A stretch of 64,000 nt of DNA, from contig LUGG01000003.1 of NCBI GenBank assembly GCA_001683735.1, positions 868,001 to 932,000 on the forward strand. The letters are read 5' to 3'. Shown here piece by piece: positions 34,526 through 46,300 of this stretch. Under the pieces are notes generated by a model that saw nothing but the letters and a program-made list of their open reading frames with translations, searched no databases and was not told where the DNA came from. The translations under genes were made by a program, and so were the position numbers. This DNA comes from Grifola frondosa. Taxonomy: Eukaryota > Basidiomycota > Agaricomycetes > Polyporales > Grifolaceae. How positions within the stretch are numbered: position 1 is the first letter of the stretch; the number at the start of each line of letters is the position of its first letter.

Positions 34526-35776
34526 CTATGCGCCGGGAAGTAGTTTGGTTAGAATCGAATCCACATCGCTCACAGGCGCCTTGGGCCAATTCGCGTCTGA
34601 GATACTCTGATTCGCAGTCAACGGTGACCAATTGGGAGATGGTGTAGGTCTGATATGAGAGAAATCTTGGACCGAAAGGAATTTGCTTGTCGACAACTAC
34701 GGTAGTCAACGTAGTGGGGTGTTCATCAGTAAGAGAATATGATGGACGATGGCGGTGCAGAAGTCTTACGGGTCGTGACTGGCAAGGGGATTGGAAAATG
34801 GTAGGGTAATCCCCAAACCGGATGTCGAAACAATGCTCGATGATTGGGTTAGAGGAGATGGACAGATAGACATCTACTTCCGATGATGCATGCATTCGAT
34901 ACTGGACGAACAAGGACATCAGTACGCGGTCCTTACTAGCGCGGAAACGCGTACCTGATGACAACCTAGGGCAATGATACATCTCTTCATATCATGCAGG
35001 AGTGCACTGCCTTCTATTTTTGGCAGCATAAGAATCGTGTTGGTGAGGTTGCGCACATGAAGGGCCGTGATGGCAAATTTGCGAGGCGATGTGGTATCAT
35101 CACCTTCGATGATATCAGGAGGAAGAAGATTGACAATACAGTAATCCAGGTCGGCAATAGTAAGGTCGGATGACGATGAGAGGAGCCTAGGGAGCGAGGA
35201 CATGCTCAGATAGCTATGTGAATGACCTGAGAGCGTGATACTGTTCGAGGATGATGGGGTGTTTGATTGGGAGGAGGATGTGGTGATCGCTGTGGACATC
35301 GCAGGCGTGTTCTTTTCCGGTGCAGGCGGTGTAGAGGGGTTCAGTTTGTTTGCCTTGCGCTTGAATGCGAACTTCGATTTCGGCGCAGTGGAGGCACGTG
35401 CTGTTTCAAGAGACGTCTCGATCTCTTTTAATCTCTGTTCGCAAAGGGGTTGTGTACGGTTATGGTTTGTAGGAGCAGAAACGATGTAGAAAACAAACTC
35501 ACGAGCTCGCATTGCCTCTGATCGAAACTAGGTAGGAAAGTGGTTCCATCGGTCAGTTCCTTCCTTAACTTCGCTACTTCCACAGACAACTGCTTCAGCG
35601 CATCGGAAGATGCAACACCAGCACTCAGATTATCTAACCGCCCCGTGAGTTCTGTAGGGTAGGGCCTTCTATTTCAGGATTTCGGATGAGTTGAATGAAG
35701 ACGGCGGCGGACCAGAGCGCACAGTCTGAAAGTGGGTATTGAATTCCTGTATAAGGGCTTGATTGGTGCTTGACAT
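34526..35776 (-). CDS. Tubulin-binding cofactor C (TBCC)
   Basis: Exons on the minus strand are 35776-35713, 35651-35503, 35434-34955, 34901-34770 and 34696-34526, 331 aa, in one frame throughout. The N-terminal helical region has the tubulin-binding spectrin-like character (LSVEVAKLRKELTDGTTFLP, then DQRQCE). A Ser/Pro-rich linker follows. The C-CAP/TBCC beta-helix domain has ITALHVRNLTNTILMLPKIE, ALLHDMKRCIIALGCHQ, RMHASSEVDVYLSISSNPII (with the conserved Arg of the catalytic loop) and the C-terminal VQDFSHIRPTPSPNWSPL. Cofactor C acts in the cytoplasm with cofactors D and E, stimulating GTP hydrolysis by beta-tubulin during heterodimer assembly. It is divergent from RBX1 across 272 bp. Confidence 0.9.
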
Positions 35777-36048
35777 TGGGCAGATATTGAATTTAATGGA
35801 AGATGCAGTCTATCGTTGCTATCTTCCGAGCGAAGAGATTTCGGACTGGATTTGCAGAGACGGAGTTGTACAACCCTCGAGCGCCCATACCGTGACAGAC
35901 ATGGGTACCGTCACAGTCACGATTGCGGGGGGTCGTTACACGACCGTGACTATCACCACTCGCCTCCTGCATTCACCCATCTTCAATTCGGTCTTGTGCA
36001 TATAACGAGTTGCATCGACGAACTGTGACGCTATACTGATTGTTAATA
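35777..36048. promoter_or_regulatory. Divergent TBCC/RBX1 promoter with GTGAC/GTCAC elements
   Basis: Only 272 bp separate the two start codons, so both promoters must share this space. The pentamer GTGAC or its complement GTCAC occurs four times within 60 bp: CGTGAC at 35891, GTCAC at 35910 and at 35916 (the latter followed by G), and CGTGAC at 35945. The first and second form an inverted pair around ATGGGTACC. I do not know the factor that would bind. The clustering is seen directly; the regulatory role is inferred. Confidence 0.5.
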
Positions 36049-36694
<646 letters not shown>

Positions 36695-37342
36695 GTCATC
36701 TAGAAAGTGTTGTAGTCATTCTGTCGCTGCATTGTAATATACGCCCTCTCTGTGTTACGCTTTATCATGACAGTCATTAACCGCTAAGTCTTCCGATCTG
36801 GTTGTTGATCCAGTTGTCTGTCCGGAGATATTGTTGACAGTTGTATGGGATAGATATTCCTTCCTACAAGTCTTTGTTCACTGATAGAAGATAGCCCCTC
36901 CTCGTGCAAGGTCGTGAATCAGCCATGGGCAGTGAGTGCCAGACCTTCTACTCCGTTGCCTTAGGTTTTTGCCAGTTGACACATTGCTGCAAGGCTGTGC
37001 GATAACCTATCTTCCTAGGCACAACCCCGAGTCATCTGCCATCAAATTCCTGGGAATTCACGTTCTCTGCTAGGAAGTCCAGCGCTTTTTCTGAGCGCTG
37101 AGAACAAACTTCTCACCAAATTCACCAGACAGGTGGGAACGCATCAACAGCATCACATGTTAGAACGCGGTCGCGAAATAGCCTGCCCTAATCGTGTCCT
37201 TCGCAAGTTGAACTTCAACGTCGCTGGTGACTGGCGTCCTCCGCGTCGACGAAACGCTCGGGCTGACTGCTATTTCTGACGCTATTTCTGACGCTACTCT
37301 GATTATACCGCGACTTTTTGGACCTGTTCTGACTGGCGCAAA
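36695..37342. other. Intergenic region upstream of the giant PH gene
   Basis: 650 bp with no coding signal, covering the 3' UTR of RBX1 and the promoter of the giant gene. Just before the ATG at 37343 the repeat GACGCTATTTCTGACGCTA occurs near 37278. Nothing else stands out. Confidence 0.5.
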
Positions 37343-40300
37343 ATGAAAAGCTATACCTCTACTACTGACCCTTCTACGGGAGGACCAAGATCTCCGCTCT
37401 TCGGAACTGCCACCTTTTCATCACTATCGAATACGCAAACACCACTGTCTCCTTCAAGGCTCTCCTCTTCGGATAGAACTTGTGAGTATTCTCTTCCTAA
37501 ATTCGAGGCAATTCTTCGATCTATCTTGTTCGTGGAGGATGGCTTCATTGTAGCATCACTTACTACGATCGATCACAATGGTGCCCACTGATCACTTCCA
37601 CTTGCAGATACAGCGATCGGCTCAAATGACGATAGCGACGACGCGTCTTCTGAACGCCAGATGCGCAGAATCGTAGTGTCGCCTCCTCCTACAAGGGATT
37701 CAGATACCTATAGCTACTCGGACGATAATTCCATCGACGACGCGGCGGAGGTTGAAGCCGCTCTTAGTATGATTGACACAGAGCTTGCCAACACTGAAGA
37801 CGCACTCACCCAATGGTCACGGGGTTCATCCTCCGTCGGCACATACTCATCATACACCGACACTGCCACTGGCGCAGGCACCTCCACATCGTACATCTCT
37901 ACAGACTATCAGTCGGCGACGAACACGCCTTTAGACCGCGATAGGAGAGTGCTCAGTACCATCTCGGAACGCACCGAAAATCAATCCAGGCCGACGTCCT
38001 TCGCTCAGTCCGGTGGCGCACAGGGTAGTAGACCCACTACGCAATATACCGCTGGGGATAGGAGGTCGGGTCACATAGGCAGTGCTGTCTCACCCTCACC
38101 TCATGTCCGGGCTGCTACCGAACCGAGCGGCGCGCACACGCCGGGGCGCGTCCTGAACGTCCCTGGCCGCCGAGCTGGAGAGCTTATTGCTTTCTTCGAA
38201 GACAAAGGTGTCGCTGATCCTGCCTCGCCGCACAGTGCAGGTCACACAAGAACAACCTCGGTGCCTATGGGCCCACGGTCTCCTAGCCCGTATACAACCA
38301 CCCACAGCCGCTCCATGTCGACGCTCGGGTACACGAGCCCGACTAGCTACGGATACGGAAGTACAACTGGGTACGGAAATAGCTCCCGGCCGTCGTCGCC
38401 CACCAAGAGCCGAACGGGTACCACGGCGTCGTCTTCCGACCCGATTACGACGATGTCTTCGCTGCTGTCTCCGCCACACCGGGGTTCCGCATCACTCTCG
38501 GATTCCCGCTTGCAATCAGGCACTGCAGGCACCACCACGCAGACAAGTCAGACGCGCAGTACTGGAACGTATTCCGGATCAAGCACGTACACTCCGACAT
38601 TCACTAGCTCTAGCTATGGGACCATTACTGCCACCCCGACGGCTTCATCCCTTCGACGCCCACAGACGTCGCCCCGGATCGCCCCTGACGTCGGTGAGGA
38701 ACATTGTGGCAGCATGGAAGGAGCGCACGCCCTCGTTGGGCAAATCTGGACGTTCGGCGGCATCATCCCCGTCGCCGCCTCACGGCGAGGGCTTATTTAG
38801 CTTGCGAAGGAGGGCAGAACGTGGAAGTGCGAGACTTAGGGAACAGGCGCTCGGAGGGAGTCGAAGAAGTGATCAGCCTCTTCATGAGGTCGGAGTGGCT
38901 GAAGGCAGTGGAGCGGAAGCGCAAGCCTGAGTACCAGCGGGCTACTGCCGCCGCCATTCGATCTTGCCGAGTTAGGTCAATATGCGAACGCGCAAGGCAC
39001 TCAAGAGGTGAGCTTCTTTCGGAGATCTAACCTAATCATGCACCTTGGACTTCGTCGACTCCTGTCATGAAGTAAGTAGTTTCTGACATACTCTGTCGTT
39101 GCAGCCCTTACGGATAGGTTTACTATGGTATCTCAATGTACACGCTCCTCCGCCTTACAGATGGCAACGGTGCCAAGCTTTGCTGTACCCGCACATGCTT
39201 CTGCTTTCTTGGATCGCTCCTGGTGGGGACGCGGTATTGTAACTTTGGACCTCCTCAACTGCACTGAGGTTCGGTCCGTCCCCACGCCCATGCATCCAAC
39301 AGCGCAAGACGATGTGGGTACGATCGCAGCGAGGGAGCAAAGTACCTCTGCTACAAGTGGAAGTGGCGGGCAGCTTGGGGAGATGGGTCTCGTCGAGACG
39401 CTCTGTCCGTTTCAGCTTCTGTACAGCGACGGGATTGAACGCCTCGGGGCGGAGAGCGCAAGGGAGCGGGTTAGATGGGTCAGCGCAATCTGGTGAGTGC
39501 TGCTATTCGTGCAAGGAGTAACTGCAGCTCATTATTTTTAGGGAGGTATTGGATCGTGCGGTGTCTATTCCCGATCGGTCCGTGACTCGATCACCTACAG
39601 GATCGATCCGCACGATCCGTTCCATGACCAGTGCCACCTCTTCCCAATCCGGCTCTGGTTCTGGCTCAGCGTCGACAATCTATGTCCCACCTTTGGACAG
39701 TATCCCGACCTCTCTGACATCCATCTCTTTCGGGTTCAAGCACTCTTTCTCGCCGCCCGTCCTTGGCTTCGGCCCATCATACCCGTGCAACTGACGATGC
39801 TGCTGTGTCGAACCAGGCATACTTGTCCCCGGTGATCCTCGCGTCATCGCACCGAGCCGCAGTAGCTCGCTCAGGCGGACGAGTTCATTGACCGACTTAG
39901 ATGAAGAGTTCGCTTCTGCGATGAGGCGTGCACGAGAGGCGCGTCCTGGACTTGGGTTCGGCTTAGGTCTAGCTGGTGGAATCCTGACCGGCGACGGATC
40001 TCCAGTCACTGTATCCAGCGGCCCCCGGCTGGGGCGCGATGTATATATGTCGCCTCCTCCTAGCGTAGGGAGATCGAGCGAAAAGGCCCGGAGTCGCGCT
40101 TCCGACACTACTACATCGATATCGGACGACGCTTTCTTCTCTGCTGGCTCCGGCTCCAATGGGTCGAATACACAGACCTCTAGTTTCTACTCCACGTCCT
40201 CTTTCACACGCGCATTGACGGGTACGGAAGACAGGACGCGTACTGGATTGATCACGGATGAGACGGTTGAACTAGTGTCCGGTTCGGGTACTAATATTGT

Positions 40301-43300
40301 CCCGTCAACTTTGTCGTTCAGAGGTACGACGTCAGCTTCCATGCTCGGCGATTCCCATAGCGGATCAAGCGGATTGTACCCCCCTACATCTCCATCGCGT
40401 AGCGGCTTGACTAGATCAGGAGGGATGCGGAGGAGGACTCCGAGGAGTAGCTCCAGATCGTACTCGTCGTCATACACATACAGCACTGACGAGAGTTCGG
40501 ACAAGGAGAACTCTGGCAGTTACTCATCTGGAACTCGGTCAGCCACGCAGGACCTGAGTACACTGGAAACTTTGGATAGCTACACCTATTCGCAAAGCAC
40601 GCGGAGCAGGTCGGTGACACCCACTCCGTCATCGTCTTCTTATACCCGTTCAACAGAGGAGACGATCAGTGAGATTGCTGGCACCATCCCTTCCGAAAGC
40701 TCTTCCGACTACGTGACTGCGAAATCGCCCACGGCGTCGTTTGCGTCATTGTCCACCATACCCTCCCTATCTGATTATGACACGGCTGACATCTGCCCGA
40801 CTGACTATGCAACCGCGGAGATATGTTCCACCGAGCCCTCTACGGACTACGAAACGGCTGAAGTGTGTCCTACCGAACCGTCGACGGAGTATGTTACCGC
40901 GGATATCTGCTCGACGGAAGTTTCTACGGAGTATGACACTGCAGAGTGTAGGTGTCTGCAACGCGAGGAAGACGTCATCAGCATCACTGCGCCTTCTACG
41001 ATTCCAACTATTCCCTCTTCTGCCCCTGGAAGTGAACGAGATGAAGAGGAAGAATTTCTACCTGAGGATATACCTCTCCCGTCCTCAACGTATAGCCCAA
41101 CATCACCGTCCGTCGAGCTTGAAGAAGAGCCGGAGCTTTCAGAAAAGACTATATCATCTCCTTCTACGCCGGAACCTCCCAGTCCTGAGTCCGCCTCTAC
41201 TGTGTCAATCCCAGGTCCCTCTCCTATTCCATCTGAATCCCCTTCTGAGCCCAGCATATCTTTGCCCTCACCAGGTCCCTCTCCTATTCCATCTGGATCC
41301 CCTTCTGAGCCCAGCATATCTTTGCCCTCAATTACGTACAGTCCGACAGAGTCTTCCGTGACGCCAACAATGAGCCTACCAACCTTGTCCGTTCCATCGA
41401 CCATCGAGCCACCCCGGACGCCCTCAAGCCCAGTCGTCCCGGAGTCCCTCTGGGCAACGGAGTCGGATCAGTCTTATGAATCGTCGCTCTTACGCGCTTC
41501 TCCTTCCATTCAATCACTTGGTTTGCCGGATGGACCAGATACGTCCTTCGAAACATCTTTCTTGAGGCCGAGCGGATCAATAGCATCCTCACCAGAAATT
41601 ACCCTTATGCACCTATCACTGAGATTAGTACCGTTTCATTGACTGAGGAGCCCTCTACGCCATCTTCTGAGCTAACTCCGACGCCATCCACAATTTCGTT
41701 GCTGCCGAGTGTGCCTTCGCCAACTCCAGTGCTATCGACCACAGTATCATCGGAACCCACAGAGCTATTGCCAACCACTCTATCCCGCTCATTGTCCACG
41801 GTATCGACCGTGTCGTCGGTGTCCATGAGCTCGGATTTCGATGCTGCGTCCGTGTTCGACTTGCCCATCGTCGTGGTCGAACCTTCTACAGAACCGTCTT
41901 TACTATCTACAAGAGTTTCGACAAGATCCGTACGTGGCGTAAATCATTTTGTTCTTATCTGTCGAGCTAATCGTCAAAACAGCCGTCGCCACAACTCATC
42001 CCTTTGCCCCCTTCTCCTTCTCCTTCCCTCTCCCCTTCTCCTTCCCTCTCCCCTTCTCCTTCCCTCTCTCCTTCTCCTTCCCCCCTCCTTTCCCTTTCTA
42101 CTCCTTCGGTATCGATGAGCGTCAGTGTTTCGACCCCTCGTGGCGATGTGCCTTCCATTATGTCGGACCTCGCAACCATTCCATCTGAAGCACCCAGCAC
42201 TATTCTCACTCACGATGTCAACAGGCTTCTGCAATACCTCCATGATGTAGACGAGACCAGAGGAGAGGAAAATCGAGATCTGGCGGACAGTATCAGGATT
42301 ATTAGGGATGAGCTGCACGATTTATCCGATTTCCTTCGTGACAAATGTGCTCCTGAGGTCCCTCCTCCAGTCCCACGAAAGGAGGCTGCTGCTGGAGGAA
42401 GCAGCGTAATATCCTCTGACCGCAGCCCAAGTATAGTATCCTCCGTTAGACCTGCGCCGGCAGGTCCACGGGATCTCACACCGGTTCCGCGTCGTCGACC
42501 TATTTCACTCTCTCCTCCGATGTCGAGAATTCCGTCTCCAGAGACGCTGAGCGAAACCATGTCATTTTTATCTTCTCATCACTCCGATGATCTCAGTCTA
42601 CTCGAGTCGGAGTCGTATCCAATCGGGGGGCCTGCTTCACCGCCATGGTCATCATCATCTTCTGAATCCTCCTCTGACGCATCATCTTTCTCGTCAGCGT
42701 CCAGTCCGCCTGCATTGTATCGTTCGCCTGTGCGTATGCCCATTCCCATGGTGCGAGAAGGCTCGTCTCCTCCAGAGTCTCCACCTCCATCGTCTACGCC
42801 ATCTTCTTCTCCCACTCCATCATCCATGTCAAGCAGTACCGCGCGTCCAATCCAACCCATCAGCCTCGTACAGCTGCGCGATGCTTTAGACGGCATTGTG
42901 CGCCAACTCGGCGTGCTCTCAGACGGCCAAGTTTCTGCCAACGACGTCCTCAATGAATTGCGCAACAGACCTGTGCAGCCCGCAATGGACGAGCGTTGGG
43001 CAGAATGCTGCGACAAATTGCGCCGCATGGACGATGCTCTGCAACAGTTACTGGACGCGGCAGCGCGGGGTGCTCCTGTACCTGCTCCTGTACCTGCGCC
43101 TGCGCCTGCGCCACGTCCTCGAGAAGAGGACACTTCCACTGTTGATTTCGATGCTGCCTCGTTTCTGGGCCGGTTCCTTCGAGAGCAAGAGGCTGAGCAA
43201 AGGGCCAGAGGACTGCCCGCGATCCACGCGCCCATCCCTGTCCGTGCGGGACCTTCGTTCGAAGAACAATTGGAGCAGATTATGGCAAGTGGGCCTCCCC

Positions 43301-46300
43301 CACCACAGCCTCCCGTGCAACCTCCCCCTCCCTTGACTCCTCTCGTATACCGTCCTGGACCACGAGTATCTCGGCCTCGGAGCGTCAGCCCTGTTTTCGA
43401 GTCGGAGCTCCCGCCTCGCGCTCGCACGGTCCCAGTCGTAGAGCCTGTGCGGTTCGAACCGCGCCGCAGACCGCGTCCAGCTGCGCCAAGGCATACTCCC
43501 GCCGCGCCTCCACCCGTACCTCCAATCGCACCGTCGGATCTCGGAACCGATTACACCACCGCTCCGCCTGTCATCCCCATTCCCCGCGAGGGGGAAGCGA
43601 GGGGTAGGCGTCCAGAAGACGATATTGATTTCGATAGACGAGTGCGCGAACTACGGCGTGTGCGCCATCCTGACACAGATGGCTTCCATTCAGTAGAAAG
43701 GGTATGGTTTCTCAGATCCTCGAAGCATCGTTGATATTAATCCCCATCGTGCAGGAGGAGGGACCTCCCGCTCGACCGCCCACTGCTCCTGCTGATATGG
43801 AGACCGGTCGTGAGGAGGGCCCGTGGTACCGACCTGCTCCCGCTGCTGGACCTTCCGTAGTCCCTCCTCCCGGGGTGGTGCCTACTGGTGCGCAGCCCGG
43901 CGTTGTCCCGGTTGCGGGTCCGGTACGTCCTGACTTTATCACTACATAGATGTATCTCATATTATTCATATAGACCGTGGTGCAACTACCTCCTTTGTTC
44001 AACGACATTGTAACGCTTTTACGAGTGAGTGGATGGTAATAACGATTGACATCCGAAGGCTAACGCAGATCTCATTCGCAGGAAAATCGCGAAGCGCAAG
44101 CTGCGGGCATCCATCAGCAACAGGATATTGTTCAGTACTTACAAAGTCTCAACGGATGGCTCGAAAGAGACGTGCAAGATCGCCAGGCAGAAATTCGGGG
44201 CGTCTCGACACGCGTAGAGGAACTGGCTGAATTGCTTCAACAGATGGCCCAAGCGCTGCGCCGCGATGGTGAGTTTTGACGCACACTGATCGTTCTACTA
44301 TGTTCTTACATTATACATCTTGATCAACAGGAGTTCCAATGCCATCCGCCTTTCCCCCTCCGGGAAGTGCGGTTCAGCCGCCGGTAATGCCATCCGTCAT
44401 AGTGGAGGGCCAGCAACCGTTCCCTCCGGGATTCGTGCCGCAGCAATTCGAGCGTGGCGAATTCCCCTATGAAAGGACGCCGTCGCCTATCAGTCCCGTG
44501 ATTCCTGGTGGTCGACCCTTCACTGAGGCTCCAGTTATACCTCCCCCACCCATGGTTTTTGGTGACCAACGTCCAGTCATCCCTCCCGGTCCGCCACCTC
44601 CTGGTTTTCCTTTTCCTCAAGGCCCATCACCCTTTCAACAGCCACAAGGTCCTCTGCCAGGATTCTCCCCTGAATTCCAACCTCCCCGACTCGGGACCGC
44701 CACGCCATCATATTCTACAGAGAGTGAATCTTCTGAGGGCGATCGGGGCGATCGGATAACGGTGATTCCACCTCCTCAAGGACCACCACATGTGACTGTG
44801 CTTCCTGGTCCTCCACAGCCTCCTGGGGGACCCACCACTGTGATCGAGGTACCGACTTCTCGACCGTCGAGCCCTGTCAGCCCGCGACAACGTCCAGAAA
44901 CTACTTATGAGATGGCTCCTTCTCCAGAGCCACGTATGAGGCCCGAGAGAGAGGACGAGGAGGTTCCTCGTCGCGAAGCATCTCCGAGACGCGAAGCCCA
45001 TCCCCAGCCGCCTCAGCAACTTGAAGAGGTTCCCGCCATGCATCCTGAGCAGCTTGCTCGGCCTGCTGGGCCGGCGCCTGCGGCCCCCCCTCCAGCAGCG
45101 CCTGAGGCGGGTACTGTCATAATACACCCGCCCCAACAACCAGTGTATTATCCTCCAGGAGGACCTCAACCTTTCGGAGGGCAGCCTATGCCTGCACCTG
45201 AACGCCTTCCAACAGTGGTCAGAGAGGGAGAGCAAGAACCTGTCAGGGTGGTGATATCTACCGAACGTCCTCGGTCACCATCACCGACTCGCTCAAGGAG
45301 ATCGAGACGATCGTCACGCGAGCGTCCGCGTGCTGAGCACATCGTGATTGAGCCCTCGCGTCGTTCGTATTCTTCGCGTTCAAGCACGCCACAACGGCAG
45401 CCCACTGTAATTGTGTCGGGTCCCCCAGGCCAGATGCCGTTACCCGGTATGATGCCGGGCCAGATGATGCCAGGCCAGATGATGCCAGGCCAGATGGGTC
45501 CTGTTCCTCCAGTGATCATTACACCGTCGCGCGAATCAAGACCAGGATCGCCTGTGGTCATAGAACGAACGCGGTCGCGAATGTCAAGGTCTCCGTCACG
45601 CATACGGGTCTCGTCACCACGTCCGCATACACCTTCTCGCATTATTTCCGGGTCGCCCTCTCGCGGCCGTAGGGAATCTCGGACGCCACCTCTTATTATT
45701 CAGACTCGTTCATCGCGCGAATCTCCGAGACGACGTGGATCGCGCAGAGACGGATCGAGGTATGGATCGCGATCTCCAACTCGGACACTGGTCCACGAAG
45801 CTCCACCAATGACCATTCGCCTCGAGGGATCTTCTCGAGGCGAACCTCGTCCGTATCGGGAAGAGCCACGTCGCGGTTCTCCAAGTCGCCGCCTCCATCG
45901 TCCGCCACGCTCCGGAGTGTCCTATAGCGATGAGTCTGTCTCCCCAGGGCGTGATGGCGACCGTCGTCGTCGTCGTGAACGCCCCGCTGGTACTCGTAGA
46001 TCACGTTCTCCCTATTCAGACCGCGAGGAACCTTCTCGAGGTGGAAGGCGTCCTCCTCGCTCCCGCTCACCCCATTCAGATCGTGAGGAACCTTCTCGAG
46101 GTGGAAGGCGTCCTCCTCGCTCCCGCTCACCCCATTCAGATCGCGAGGAACCTTCTCGGGGTGGAAGAAGGCCCACTGCTCGTTCACGCTCTCCCTATTC
46201 TGACCGTGAGGGTGGCCCTGAGCGGCCCCCTCGGAGCCACAGAGCAGAGCGCCCATCGTACTCAGACCGCGAGGAACCTCATCGTGTTCCGCCGTCCGAG

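Noticed and set aside
42579..43427. Gly/Arg-rich 282-codon minus-strand frame
   Set aside because: It is antisense to the Ser/Pro-rich exon of the giant gene; such frames arise when Pro codons are read in reverse.
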